Origin: Salinarimonadaceae bacterium
GTDB taxonomy: Bacteria; Pseudomonadota; Alphaproteobacteria; Rhizobiales; Beijerinckiaceae
DNA length: 64,000 nucleotides
Direction of reading: 5' to 3'
Assembly: GCA_007693435.1 (NCBI GenBank)
Contig: REDO01000051.1
Span: 62,001 to 126,000, forward strand
In this document: positions 20,116 through 29,142 of the stretch, piece by piece
Layout of the letters: each line of letters begins with the position of its first letter
Position numbering within the stretch: position 1 is the first letter of the stretch
Notes under the pieces: model-generated
What the model was told of the DNA's origin: nothing
The model's database searches: none
What the model saw: only the letters and a program-made list of their open reading frames with translations
Translations under genes and position numbers: made by a program

Positions 20116-20165
20116 GTTTCAGCTAAATCATCGGTTCGAGGCCGCCCGAGTGGCGCACACGCGGC

Positions 20166-21305
20166 TCAGTAATTGGAAATACCGCACTCCATCCCGATTC
20201 TGATCGCGGCGAAGGGATTTGCTTGGACAATCGATGGCATTATCTCTCGCGAGTACTCGCGGTTCGCCAAATTGCCCATGACGCTTCTGGCCTCCCTCTG
20301 CAGACAGCTACATCGTTGGCGACCCAGATGTTCCTGACAGCTCGTGACGAAGAGGCTATGTTCGTCGCCGCCCGAACGTACGCTCGCGGCGACCTCCTGG
20401 AGCAGTTCCGTCGCGCGGGGCCCGCAGCCGACAGTCCGATGCGCCAGTTCGCCGGAGCCGCCCAGGAGAGCGGCCGCCGAAAGACTCTCGCCGACATCCA
20501 CATCCCGGTAATTGCCCCCGAAGGTCGTCTGCAGCGCCGCCGTCGTGGCGAAGCGGACGAGCACAGCGCCGTCGGCCGACGATAATCCGAGGCCGTCGCA
20601 ACTCGATGAGAGCCTGTCGACGAACCCGCCCATGATCAGCGTCGTCCGCGGTGTGACGGCGATACGGTTTCCGGCCTGGAGCAAGGCGATGATTTCGGCC
20701 GCGGAAGCATCGGCGCCGTCGGATGGCGGGGGTTTTGGGGCCTCCGCAACCGGCGCCGCGCCTGACCTACTCGACGGATTGAGCTTCACGATGGAGCGCG
20801 GGGGCGTCTCGGGGTCGAACGTCTCCGCGCCGTATTCGATCGCGAGGAGAAGGTCGGCGGTCGATGACAAAAGAACGTAGTCGTGCACGAATTCCAAGGT
20901 CGCGCCAGCAGCTTCGAGCCGCTCCCACATACGGTACGTACGCAGCCCGTGGAAGTGCATGGTGTCGTCGTCTTCGAGAAGGACGAAGCCATAGAAGACT
21001 CGACCACTCTGGATCTTCGCCTGGACGACGAGCAGATCATGGGGGAGATCGAGGTCGTACAGGGTGTATTCGACAACCCTGTTATCCGGGTCCGTGCCGC
21101 GATAGACATCGCCATCGCGTCTGACGACGTGTCTCGATGAAGGGCCTTTCGGAAACCATCGGTTGGGCTCCTCAGCCACGAAACGATCGGGTAGCGGAGT
21201 GACTGCCGGATAACCTTCGAGGAGCGGATCATCCGCTCCCGTGCACCCTGCAACGATGATCCCGATACTCAAAACGAGTGCTCTGAACACTGTGCTTTTC
21301 GGCAT
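20166..21305 (-). CDS. predicted lipoprotein of unknown function
   Basis: A 379-residue product. The N-terminus MPKSTVFRALVLSIGIIVAGC is a lipoprotein signal with the lipobox Cys at 21. The mature part has YRGTDPDNRVVEYTLYDLDL, several acidic stretches (EDDDTMHF), a Pro-rich linker around residue 200, and a cysteine-rich C-terminus (CQEHLGRQRCSCLQ). I do not recognise a family. GGAGG lies before ATG 21305, which I prefer to the ATG 42 bp upstream. It sits immediately right of the integrative element and may be genus-specific. Confidence 0.6.
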   Translation of the reverse strand: MPKSTVFRALVLSIGIIVAGCTGADDPLLEGYPAVTPLPDRFVAEEPNRWFPKGPSSRHVVRRDGDVYRGTDPDNRVVEYTLYDLDLPHDLLVVQAKIQSGRVFYGFVLLEDDDTMHFHGLRTYRMWERLEAAGATLEFVHDYVLLSSTADLLLAIEYGAETFDPETPPRSIVKLNPSSRSGAAPVAEAPKPPPSDGADASAAEIIALLQAGNRIAVTPRTTLIMGGFVDRLSSSCDGLGLSSADGAVLVRFATTAALQTTFGGNYRDVDVGESLSAAALLGGSGELAHRTVGCGPRATELLQEVAASVRSGGDEHSLFVTSCQEHLGRQRCSCLQREARSVMGNLANREYSREIMPSIVQANPFAAIRIGMECGISNY

Positions 21306-21447
21306 GGGAGCCCCCTCCCCAAAAACGATGCACTCGGAGACTGGCACGGATCGATTTTATGCAAAAGCTAGGATTAATCTTTACCGCCTTGGTGGAGGGG
21401 GACGTGCGGGGAACGGTCGCCGCCGGTGCGCGCTCCGTCGCCGGCGC

Positions 21448-22509
21448 TCAAGGCTCCTGCCGCCTCGTGGCGCTCCTGTCGGGCAGCTCGGCACGGACGC
21501 GTGGCAGGCTGTTCGGGTAGGTCTCCACCAGGAAGGCGATCAGTTTTTCGCGGACTTCGCATCGCAGGTCGAACGCCTGGCCGGCGTTTCCGGCGCTGAC
21601 GAGAATGCGAAGCTCCATCACGGTTTCCCTGAAGTCGGTGACCTGCACCCCGGCGACTTTCCCGTCCCACAGAGGCGAGGCCGCAGCGATTTCCTTGACC
21701 TTCTCGCGAATCGCGGAAACCGGGACCGCGTAGTCGAGGTAAATCATCACGGAGCCCAACAGCGACGCCTGCTCCCGCGTCCAGTTCTGAAAGGGCTGTT
21801 CGATGAAGTAGCTCAGCGGCAGAATGAGGCGTCTCAGATCCCAGATGCGAACGACGACATAGGTCGAGGTGATTTCCTCGACATTGCCCCATTCCCCTTC
21901 CACGATGACCGCATCATCGAGACGGATCGGCTGGGTGATCGCGAGCTGGATGCCGGCGAACAGGTTCTTCAGCAGGGGCTGAAGAGCGAGGCCGACGATG
22001 ATGCCGGCCGCGCCGGCCGAGGCCAGCAGGCTGATGCCGTATTGCCGCACGCCTTCGAACGTCATCAACGCCGCGCTCAGACCCACCAGGACGATCAGAA
22101 CGACGGCGACGCGCTCGAGGATGCGCGCCTGCGTGACGTGCTTGCGGGCAAGCAGGTTGTCCTTGGCGTCCAGCTTGAACCGCCGCAGATAGACGATGAT
22201 CCAGGCGTGCAGCGCGACTTGCGCGGCCCACGCCAGAAAGACGATGAAGCAGATCAGCAGCATGTGCCGCAGAAACCCTGCTCCCGCAGCCGTCAACGGC
22301 GCGACGCGAGAGGCGACGGCCAGAGAGAAAATCAGAAGGGCGAGGAGCAGCAGCCACCGGGTTCGCGTCACGAGGGCCCGCCAGAACAATCCTCGTTCGT
22401 CGGCCAGCCGCCGGAGGAGCCGGAACAGGAAATTGTGGGCCAGCACGCCAACTGCGGCTGCAAGGCTGAGGATGGCGAAAGAAGTCAGGAGGGCGGATGC
22501 GGTTGTCAA
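21448..22509 (-). CDS. MscS-family mechanosensitive channel
   Basis: A 353-residue membrane protein. Four hydrophobic segments lie at about 5-30, 48-70, 82-108 and 135-155, followed by the pore-lining TM3-like helix SLLASAGAAGIIVGLALQPL and KNLFAGIQLAITQPIRLDD, the hallmark of MscS. The beta domain (IVEGEWGNVEEITSTYVVVR) and the C-terminal alpha-beta domain follow. It opens under hypo-osmotic membrane tension. No regulatory extension is visible. It is divergent from the DUF3047 gene. Confidence 0.9.
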   Translation of the reverse strand: MTTASALLTSFAILSLAAAVGVLAHNFLFRLLRRLADERGLFWRALVTRTRWLLLLALLIFSLAVASRVAPLTAAGAGFLRHMLLICFIVFLAWAAQVALHAWIIVYLRRFKLDAKDNLLARKHVTQARILERVAVVLIVLVGLSAALMTFEGVRQYGISLLASAGAAGIIVGLALQPLLKNLFAGIQLAITQPIRLDDAVIVEGEWGNVEEITSTYVVVRIWDLRRLILPLSYFIEQPFQNWTREQASLLGSVMIYLDYAVPVSAIREKVKEIAAASPLWDGKVAGVQVTDFRETVMELRILVSAGNAGQAFDLRCEVREKLIAFLVETYPNSLPRVRAELPDRSATRRQEP

Positions 22510-22855
22510 TCGGTCCTCTTCCGGCTGTCCGGCGCTTGTTCGGTCGGGTCGAATCCCGGTTTCCAGCGCGTGATGCGAAGCGGGAGCTTAGATTGGCTTT
22601 GAGAGGCTTTCCAGCCGGTGAAATCTGCATCCCCTCGAGGAGGCGTTGCGACACGAACGCCTTATGAACGGGCCTCCAGATGAGAGTGCGTTCACAAGGC
22701 TGTGTGGCGGGCAGAGGCTGCTTACAATGCGGTGGCTGCTGCGAATAGAAATGGAGAGTGGGCCGCATTCCGCGCGCCCCTCGGATTACAGGCAGCGGCG
22801 CGCGTATCCGCTGGCGCTTCCAGCCGACCACCGACCGTCAGGAGCCCGGCGAAGA
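22510..22855. other. intergenic region between divergent mscS-like and DUF3047 genes
   Basis: About 346 bp with no convincing gene. Open frames here are short and lack ribosome sites. Promoters for both neighbours must lie in it, but I cannot single out a good -35/-10 pair, nor do I see strong repeats or hairpins. Confidence 0.5.
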
Positions 22856-23539
22856 ATGAAAATGGCATCGACGAAACTGGCATCGACGAAACTGGGCCTT
22901 GCGCCCGCATGGGCCATGATCATGAGCTGCGCGATGATCTTCGTCGCGACCGATGCTCGTGCGCAGACCGAATTCGATCCGGCCCAAATCGCCGAATGGC
23001 GCAATCACATCTTCAAGGGACAAACGACCTATCGGCTGGTTGAGAAAGATGGCAGGCGGGCGGTTCACGCCGCCTGCTCGGCAAGCGCGTCCGGCCTGTT
23101 CATGGAGCGCGTCATCGATCTCCGGGAAACACCAATCCTCGAATGGTCGTGGCGGATCGACGAATTGCCGCCGATGACAGCCGATGAGCGCTCGCGAGCC
23201 GGCGACGACTTCGTGGCGCGGATCTACGTCGTCAGGGACGGGGGCCTGCTGCGTTGGCGTACGCGCGCCATCAGCTATGTCTGGGCCAACACCTCGCCCG
23301 AGGGCAGCGACTGGCCGAATCCATACGCCGATCAGGCGCGCATGGTCGCGGTGCGCTCCGGGGCTTCCGGTCCGGGGCGATGGCATACCCAGCGCCGCAA
23401 TATTCGCGAGGATTTCCGGCGCTACCATGGGCTCGATCTGGAAAGCATCGACGCGGTCGCCGTCATGACCGACTGCGATGACAGCGGCGGCCGCGCCGAA
23501 GCCTGGTACGGCGCCCTGCGCTTCCTGCCGCTTGATTGA
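22856..23539 (+). CDS. exported DUF3047 protein
   Basis: A 227-residue product. A signal peptide (APAWAMIMSCAMIFVATDAR, cleavage near DARAQT) is followed by the domain with FKGQTTYRLVEKDGRRAVHA, VIDLRETPILEWSWRIDELP, DDFVARIYVV and ISYVWANTSPEGSDWPNPY, which is the pattern of DUF3047, a periplasmic family of unknown function. Two nearby ATGs (22856 and 22862) are possible; the only ribosome-site-like AGGAG is 11 nt upstream. A perfect 15-bp tandem repeat sits in the signal peptide. Confidence 0.75.
   Translation: MKMASTKLASTKLGLAPAWAMIMSCAMIFVATDARAQTEFDPAQIAEWRNHIFKGQTTYRLVEKDGRRAVHAACSASASGLFMERVIDLRETPILEWSWRIDELPPMTADERSRAGDDFVARIYVVRDGGLLRWRTRAISYVWANTSPEGSDWPNPYADQARMVAVRSGASGPGRWHTQRRNIREDFRRYHGLDLESIDAVAVMTDCDDSGGRAEAWYGALRFLPLD
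22864..22893 (+). repeat. 15-bp perfect tandem duplication in a signal-peptide coding region
   Basis: GGCATCGACGAAACT occurs twice head to tail at 22864-22878 and 22879-22893, in frame, duplicating A-S-T-K-L before the hydrophobic core. It looks like recent slippage and leaves the signal peptide intact. Confidence 0.75.
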
Positions 23540-23556
23540 AATGACGGAGCTCGGAT

Positions 23557-23629
23557 GCCGAGAGGCGGAATTGGTGGACGCGCTTAGACCTGGTGATCAA
23601 GGTCGTAGGACGACCTCCCTTCGGCTCAG
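23557..23629 (+). pseudogene. degenerate tRNA-Leu-like sequence
   Basis: The 5' half, GCCGAGAGGCGGAATTGGTG then GACGCGCTTAGA, closely follows the acceptor and D arm of alphaproteobacterial tRNA-Leu, and CTTCGGC near 23619-23625 could be an acceptor partner. The anticodon region (GACCT / AGGTC around an 8-nt loop) and the T arm are wrong: there is no GGTTCGA. It looks like a tRNA remnant, ending next to the DUF1993 gene. It is unlikely to be functional. Confidence 0.5.
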
Positions 23630-24150
23630 ATTGAACGCGTGCGTAGCTGACCCTCGTAGTCGCGTTTGCCCAGCGGCACGCCTCGCGTGCGCAGGATGTT
23701 GTATGCGGTGACGACGTGGAAATAGAAGTTTGGCAGAGAGAAAGAAAGAATGAAGGTCTCCGATGTTAAAGCAAGCCGTCGCGGGCCGATCTGGAGGTCT
23801 AGGTGCTTGCCCGCGCACTTGTTAATATCTTCGGGGACGAACGCCTCCAGCGCCGATTCTGCCTTGCCGATCATCGACTGCAGGTCAGTGAAGGGAACAG
23901 TTCCGACCAATGCGGGAGGGGTGAACGCGCCGGTCTTCAGAGCCTCAACCGCCCACACGGAATGATGCGACGCCGCTTCGATTTGAAAGTGAAATGGTGC
24001 CATGTCGTCGTAGAGTCGGGTGTTTACGATACAATCGGGATCGGCGCCGGTGTTTGAAAAGTGCGTGGCAGCACGGTCGAGAATGCCTCCGACGGATCTT
24101 ACGGTTTGCAGGAATGTCGGCACGCTGAGGTCGTAGAGTGATGTCCGCAT
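23626..24150 (-). CDS. DUF1993 family protein
   Basis: A 174-residue soluble protein beginning MRTSLYDLSVPTFLQTVRSV, the usual start of DUF1993 (a four-helix, DinB-like bundle of unknown function). Further matches are the H-F-Q-I-E-A-A-S-H-H-S segment and the C-terminal SLPNFYFHVVTAYNILR followed by G-V-P-L-G-K-R-D-Y. The length is typical. I chose ATG 24150; two earlier ATGs add residues before this conserved start. Base composition is visibly lower in GC than flanking genes, and the gene abuts a broken tRNA-Leu-like sequence, so horizontal acquisition is plausible. Confidence 0.85.
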   Translation of the reverse strand: MRTSLYDLSVPTFLQTVRSVGGILDRAATHFSNTGADPDCIVNTRLYDDMAPFHFQIEAASHHSVWAVEALKTGAFTPPALVGTVPFTDLQSMIGKAESALEAFVPEDINKCAGKHLDLQIGPRRLALTSETFILSFSLPNFYFHVVTAYNILRTRGVPLGKRDYEGQLRTRSI

Positions 24151-24311
24151 CGCCTTTCTCTCCCGAGCAATTTGAATCATAGCGGTTCGATTTTTTGCAT
24201 CGTCGTACTCCCCCCGCGCACCCACGCGTTCCCGCCCGTGCGCTTTTCCTCGGCTCCCGCGCGCCGCGCCTCTGATAGGCTCACGCTGACGTGCATCGGA
24301 GAACCGACACC

Positions 24312-25217
24312 ATGATCCCGCCGGCTGCCCGGCCGGACGACCTGAACAAGGCCGTCCTCTACATGTGTTTGTCTGCGTTGCTCCTTCCCATGCTCAACGC
24401 GGCTGCGAAGTATCTCACACCGGATTACAGCGTGCTCCAGATCACCTGGGCGCGCTATGCGGGCCATCTGTTCTACATGCTCGCCGTCTTCGCGCCGGTC
24501 TACGGCGTGGCGCTCCTGCGCACGGGGAGCCTCAAGCTCCAGCTGCTGCGCTCGAGCTTGCTGTGCGTCTCGACGCTCATCTACATCACCGCGCTTTTCT
24601 ACGTGCAGCTCACGACGGCGGCGGCGATCAGCTTCACGGCGCCTTTCATCGTCACCGCCCTGTCGCCGCTCGTCCTCGGCGAGCGGGTGAGCGTGGCCCG
24701 CTGGCTCGCGATTCTGGTGGGTTTCATCGGCGCGTTGATCGTGCTGCGGCCCGGGGATGGAATGAACCTCGCGGCGTTGATGGTCTTCGGCAGCGCCGCA
24801 TCGGCGGCGGCTTATCAGCTGCTCTCGCGCAAGCTCGCGGCCGGCGACGCGGCGGAGACTTCGATCACCTACATCGCGGTGACCGGCTTCGTAATGCTCT
24901 CGATTCCGCTGCCCTTCTTCTGGAAGACGCCTGTCTCGGTCCTCGACTGGGCGCTCTTCGCGAGTCTCGGCCTGTGGGGCGGGTTCGGGCATTATTTCAT
25001 GGTGCGCGCCTTCGAGGTCGCGCCCGCGCCCTTCGTCTCGCCCTTCACCTATCTCCAGCTGGCAGGCACGGTGCTGCTGGGCTGGGTGGTGTTCGGGCAA
25101 TTGCCGGATGCGTGGATCTGGAGCGGATCGCTGATCATCGTCGGCAGCGGCGTCTATATCCTGCTCTCCGAGCGCCGCAGCCGCGCGATGCTCCCTCCCG
25201 CCGCCGGGAAATCATAG
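24312..25217 (+). CDS. DMT superfamily (EamA) transporter
   Basis: A 301-residue inner-membrane protein with ten hydrophobic segments arranged as two EamA repeats of five (residues about 12-140 and 150-290). Family features include LLPMLNAAAKYL in helix 1, FTAPFIVTALSPLVLGERV at the end of the first repeat and VSPFTYLQLAGTVLLGWVVF in the second. Such proteins export or exchange small metabolites; substrate unknown. GGAGA precedes ATG 24312 by 9 nt. Its last 6 bp overlap the end of the convergent DUF2336 gene. Confidence 0.88.
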   Translation: MIPPAARPDDLNKAVLYMCLSALLLPMLNAAAKYLTPDYSVLQITWARYAGHLFYMLAVFAPVYGVALLRTGSLKLQLLRSSLLCVSTLIYITALFYVQLTTAAAISFTAPFIVTALSPLVLGERVSVARWLAILVGFIGALIVLRPGDGMNLAALMVFGSAASAAAYQLLSRKLAAGDAAETSITYIAVTGFVMLSIPLPFFWKTPVSVLDWALFASLGLWGGFGHYFMVRAFEVAPAPFVSPFTYLQLAGTVLLGWVVFGQLPDAWIWSGSLIIVGSGVYILLSERRSRAMLPPAAGKS

Positions 25218-26333
25218 CGAACGCGGCGGCGCTTCCGGGAAGGCGATGACCTTGTTGCGAAGGGCGACGTGGCGCATGAAACGACGCGCGGTCGTCACGC
25301 TGATGGTCCCGAACACCTTGTACACCTCCAGCGTCTCCTCCTGCGGCACGCTCAAGTCGATGCGAGCCTGCCAGAAGGGCTTGAGCGTCGCCCAGTCAAA
25401 GCCGATCGCCTTGATCAGCATCGCCGAGGGAAACAGGGAATCGGAAGCGAAGAGCCGTTCCACCAAATCCGGCGGCATGGCGCTGAGGAACGCGAGCCCC
25501 GCAATGGCGTCCTCGTTTTGATTGCGGTTGAGCCAGCGCACGATGTCGTCGCGCCTGATCGAGCGCCGGTTCGCCCGCGTCGCGACATAATCGAAGGAGG
25601 CGCGCATGATTGGGCCCGCGAAGGGGGACGGCGCGGTGTCGCGCATCGCGGCCGAGATCATCGCCAGGAGCGCTTCGCCGGAAAGTGACGGGGCGCGGTA
25701 TTCGCGGTCGAATTCGTCGCAGGCAAGCGCGCCGTCGAGCGCGAGAAGCATGGCGAACTGGCCGTCCGGGATATCTGGCCGGGCGCAAATAAAGCTGCGC
25801 AGCATCGCGTTCGCGCGTGCGCGTTCCGAGAGCAGATCGAAGCCCTGCGTGTCGAAGGTCGCCGTGACGTTGCTCGAGAGCGCCACAACGGTGTCGTCGT
25901 CACCCCGCCGCGCCAGCGGCGTGGTGATCCTCTCGCCGATTCCCGGCCGCTTCGCCAGCGCCCGCAAATGCTGCTGCCCGCCTTGTCGGGCGACGGTCGT
26001 GAGCAGGCGATGCTCGATCCGCAGGGCGCTCGAAAGCAGCGGGGCGGCGACCTCCGGGTCCTCGTCGAGGACGAGACGGGCGACGACGCCCTTCGGTCCT
26101 TTCGGGAATTTCGCGAATGTCTGTGCGAGCTGGCGCTTGGTCGCCTGATCGACGCCCTCGGTCAGGTTGAGGAACAGGTGATCGAACATCGCAGCGCGAT
26201 CATCGGGCAACCGGCGCGCCTTGCTCTCGTAGAGCCCGCGAAGGCGCTCGACGATCACCGCTTTCTCGATTGGACCCGGATCGCCGTGGCGCCGTTCGAT
26301 CTGTTGAACGAGATGTTGGATTTCCTGCAGCAT
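25212..26333 (-). CDS. DUF2336 domain protein
   Basis: A 373-residue, helix-repeat protein without membrane segments. Features fitting DUF2336 include VARLVLDEDPEVAAPLLSSA, then IGERITTPLARRGDDDTVVA and VALSSNVTATFDTQGFDLL, HEAT-like helical repeats found next to signalling genes in alphaproteobacteria. It begins 31 bp after the stop of the response regulator gene on the same strand, so the two form a unit. Its role is unknown; partner binding to the receiver protein is a reasonable guess. Confidence 0.82.
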   Translation of the reverse strand: MLQEIQHLVQQIERRHGDPGPIEKAVIVERLRGLYESKARRLPDDRAAMFDHLFLNLTEGVDQATKRQLAQTFAKFPKGPKGVVARLVLDEDPEVAAPLLSSALRIEHRLLTTVARQGGQQHLRALAKRPGIGERITTPLARRGDDDTVVALSSNVTATFDTQGFDLLSERARANAMLRSFICARPDIPDGQFAMLLALDGALACDEFDREYRAPSLSGEALLAMISAAMRDTAPSPFAGPIMRASFDYVATRANRRSIRRDDIVRWLNRNQNEDAIAGLAFLSAMPPDLVERLFASDSLFPSAMLIKAIGFDWATLKPFWQARIDLSVPQEETLEVYKVFGTISVTTARRFMRHVALRNKVIAFPEAPPRSL

Positions 26334-26364
26334 GGTTCGGGCGCCGCCTCGAAAGACTGGTCGG

Positions 26365-27189
26365 TCAGGCGGCTGCGGCGGGGCGTTCAGCTCCGTCGCC
26401 GCGCCGGGCTTTGCGCTCGGCGTCGAGCGCGTTGATGAGATAAGGTCGCCAGAGGCCGAGCGCGCCGTGAAGGCTGCGGTTCACGTCGATTGCGTCGAAC
26501 GGCTGCACGATGATGTCCCTGACCCCGAATATTTCGAGCGCGCGGTGCGTCTCGTCGCTGGCGCGGTTCATCAGGACGACGGAAATGCGCTCTTTCGTTC
26601 CGCTGAACATCTGGCACGCGGCCTCCAGCGCCGGCATGTCCGTCAAACCGTTGCTTACGAAAGCGATCTCGAATTCCTGCCGGCGCACCTGGCTGACGGC
26701 GCCGCGGCCGGTGTCGGCCTCCACCGGATTGACCCGGAACTGGCTCCTGCGGAGGGCGTTCCTCAGGATCTCGCGCGTGCGCTCGGAGGGATCGACGATC
26801 AGCGTCCGACGCGGACGACGTATCTCGCTGAAGGCGCCGAGGAGCTTCGCCACGGCATGCTTGCGGTATGGTTTTGTCAGGACTTCATAGGCATGAAGGT
26901 GAGTGGCGACGGACGTCCAGTTGGGCCGCAGCCATTCGCTGACGAGAACGAGACGCGTGCCGCCGCGCGCGCTCATGAATGCGAGGACATCCTTCAGCTT
27001 GGCGACATCCGTATAGGGAAGGATCATGTCGAGGAAGAGGACGTCGAAAGTCTCTTCCTGAATGAGCTTGAAGAGCTCGCGTCCAGTTTCGGCGGTAGTG
27101 ATTCTGATATTGCGTCCAAAGGTTGTGACAATCTCGCTGAGTTGCTCCTGCGCTTCGAGATCCGCATCGGCAATCAGTATCTTCAACAT
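26365..27189 (-). CDS. response regulator with two receiver domains, the second degenerate
   Basis: A 274-residue protein. The first receiver (1-118) is complete: acidic residues at 8 and 10, phosphoacceptor Asp 54 (VLFLDMIL), Lys 106 (LTKPY). The second (about 125-250) keeps the fold (RTLIVDPSERTREILRNAL) but the phosphoacceptor position reads AFVSNGLTD and the lysine position IVQPFD, so it should not be phosphorylated. There is no output domain. GGAGGAAG precedes ATG 27189. It is followed by the DUF2336 gene and probably signals through it. Confidence 0.82.
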   Translation of the reverse strand: MLKILIADADLEAQEQLSEIVTTFGRNIRITTAETGRELFKLIQEETFDVLFLDMILPYTDVAKLKDVLAFMSARGGTRLVLVSEWLRPNWTSVATHLHAYEVLTKPYRKHAVAKLLGAFSEIRRPRRTLIVDPSERTREILRNALRRSQFRVNPVEADTGRGAVSQVRRQEFEIAFVSNGLTDMPALEAACQMFSGTKERISVVLMNRASDETHRALEIFGVRDIIVQPFDAIDVNRSLHGALGLWRPYLINALDAERKARRGDGAERPAAAA

Positions 27190-27426
27190 TTGGAAACTTC
27201 CTCCGCCCGATGAAATTTGACGGAGATTCATTGAAAAAAGATTTTCAAAATGTTCCGAAATGCGTCCGATTGTCCGATTTTCACATCCCGGCGGCGCCTT
27301 GCGGGCATCTTGTGGCGCCCGCTTCAGCGGGGTGCGAATGGGTTGGTCCAGCCGCGTCGGCCCGAGCCTTCGTCCGATCGTTGAGCCGGGAAATGCTCGG
27401 CCAGGCAGTCGACGATCACCTCGCGT

Positions 27427-28188
27427 TCAGGGCGCGCTCGCCTGCCGCGATGCGATCAGATCGCGCAGCGTCGTGATTGTCGAGGCGTCGGCGACGCCGT
27501 CCACGCGCGTCGGCCGGAAATGACGCTGGAAGGCGCGGATCACGGCCTCGGTTGTCTCATCGAAAACGCCCGTGATGGCGACGCCGTAGCCGTACATGGC
27601 CAACATCGCCTGCAACGCCTCGATGGGCTGCCCCTCGTCGCCGCGAGCGAAATAGCGCCCGTCGGCGATCGGCGCGGGCGCAACCCAATGCCCGACGCCC
27701 TCCCGGTGCAGACGCTCCCATGGAAAGGCCTCGCCAGGGTCGTTCTTGCGCGCCGGCGCGATATCCGAATGGGCGAGAACGCGCGCGGGAGGGATGCGCC
27801 AGCGTTCGCAGATGTCGCGACAAAGCGCGATCACGGCCTCGATCTGCGCGTCCGGATAGGGCGGCATTCCGCCGACATGTCCGGGATTCGCGATCTCGAT
27901 CCCGATCGAGCGCGAGTTCACGTCATTCTCGCCCAGCCATGAGCCCACGCCGGCATGCCAGGCTCGCCGTCCTTCGGGAACGAGCTGGAGCACGCGGCCG
28001 TCCTCGAAGACGAAGTAGTGCGCCGAGACCTCCGAAACGGGGTTGCACAGCCATTGCAGCGCCTCGCCCGAATCCGGCATGCCCGTATAGTGCAGGATCA
28101 GCATGTCGGGCGCCCCCTTGCGCTCGCCATGGTTGGGCGAGGGAAAGACCTTCGCGGCGAGGGGGCTTTCCGGGCGGGGCTGGGCCAT
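27427..28188 (-). CDS. N-acetylmuramoyl-L-alanine amidase with peptidoglycan-binding domain
   Basis: A 253-residue protein. The Amidase_2 domain (about 10-165) shows the zinc-binding residues His 33 (ILHYTGM) and the histidine in LAHSDIAPARKNDPG, plus WHAGVGSWLGENDVNSRSIG. The C-terminal region (about 190-250) is a PG_binding_1 domain (EALQAMLAMYGYGVAITG, FQRHFRPTRVDG). This is the AmpD/AmiD-type amidase that cleaves anhydro-muropeptides during cell-wall recycling. There is no signal peptide, which suggests cytoplasmic AmpD-like action, although a PG-binding domain is more often seen in AmiD. Confidence 0.9.
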   Translation of the reverse strand: MAQPRPESPLAAKVFPSPNHGERKGAPDMLILHYTGMPDSGEALQWLCNPVSEVSAHYFVFEDGRVLQLVPEGRRAWHAGVGSWLGENDVNSRSIGIEIANPGHVGGMPPYPDAQIEAVIALCRDICERWRIPPARVLAHSDIAPARKNDPGEAFPWERLHREGVGHWVAPAPIADGRYFARGDEGQPIEALQAMLAMYGYGVAITGVFDETTEAVIRAFQRHFRPTRVDGVADASTITTLRDLIASRQASAP

Positions 28189-28392
28189 GACGTTTGTGTC
28201 CCTGTGGCCGGGATCACTGCGACCGGCGGCTAGCGATTAGCGCATCCCGCTTCCCGGGTACAACCCCGCGACGCTCGGTCGTTGTGCGTCGCCGCATTGG
28301 CGATCGTGCGATCAGGCATAGCCTTTTGTGTGGATGGACGGCGCGCGCCGGCGCGTCGAAGATCGGCGAGACAGGGACCAACGGAGCATCTC

Positions 28393-29136
28393 ATGCGTCT
28401 TCTCGACAAAACCGCCATCGTGACCGGCGCCGCCCAGGGTTTCGGGCTTGCGATCGCCGAAACCTTCGCCCGCGAAGGAGCGAGGGTGGCGGTGATCGAT
28501 ATCGACGAGGCGGCGGCGATTGCGGCGGCCAACCAGATCGGCGGCAACGCCTTCGCGCTTCGCTGCGACGTCGCCGACAACACCGACGTTTCGCGCGCCG
28601 TGGCTTCTGTCATGGAGAGTCTGGGAAATCTCGACATCGTCGTGAACAACGCCGGAATCAGCCACCGCAACAAGCCCATGCTGGACGTGTCTGAGGAGGA
28701 GTTCGACCGCGTCTTCGCCGTCAACGTCAAGTCGATCTACAACATGACGCTCGCCACCGTGCCGCACATGGAGGCGCGGGGCGGCGTCATGCTCAATATC
28801 GGCTCGACGGCCGGCCTGCGCCCGCGACCTGGGCTGACCTGGTACAACGCCAGCAAAGGCGCGGTGAACCTGCTCTCGAAGTCGATGGCGGTCGAGCTCG
28901 CGCCGTTGAAAATCCGGGTCAACGCGCTTGCTCCGGTCGCCGGCGAAACGCCGCTGCTCGCCACCTTCATGGGCGAGGATACGCCCGAGCGACGCGCGGC
29001 CTTCGTGGCGACCATTCCCTGGGGGCGGCTCTCCACGCCGCGCGACGTCGCGAACGCCGCCTTGTTCCTGTGCTCGGACGAAGCCGAAATGATCACGGGA
29101 GCAGTCCTCGAGGTGGATGGCGGGCGCTGCATCTGA
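28393..29136 (+). CDS. SDR family oxidoreductase (FabG-like)
   Basis: A 247-residue classical SDR: VTGAAQGFGLAIAETFARE (NAD(P) binding), NNAGISHRNKPM, the Ser in LNIGSTAGL, YNASKGA with catalytic Tyr and Lys, and a C-terminal GAVLEVDGGRCI as in 3-oxoacyl-ACP reductases and related sugar-alcohol dehydrogenases. GGAG lies 7 nt before ATG 28393. Substrate unknown. It converges on the MoxR operon membrane protein gene (6 bp between the stops). Confidence 0.87.
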   Translation: MRLLDKTAIVTGAAQGFGLAIAETFAREGARVAVIDIDEAAAIAAANQIGGNAFALRCDVADNTDVSRAVASVMESLGNLDIVVNNAGISHRNKPMLDVSEEEFDRVFAVNVKSIYNMTLATVPHMEARGGVMLNIGSTAGLRPRPGLTWYNASKGAVNLLSKSMAVELAPLKIRVNALAPVAGETPLLATFMGEDTPERRAAFVATIPWGRLSTPRDVANAALFLCSDEAEMITGAVLEVDGGRCI

Positions 29137-29142
29137 CGCGGG

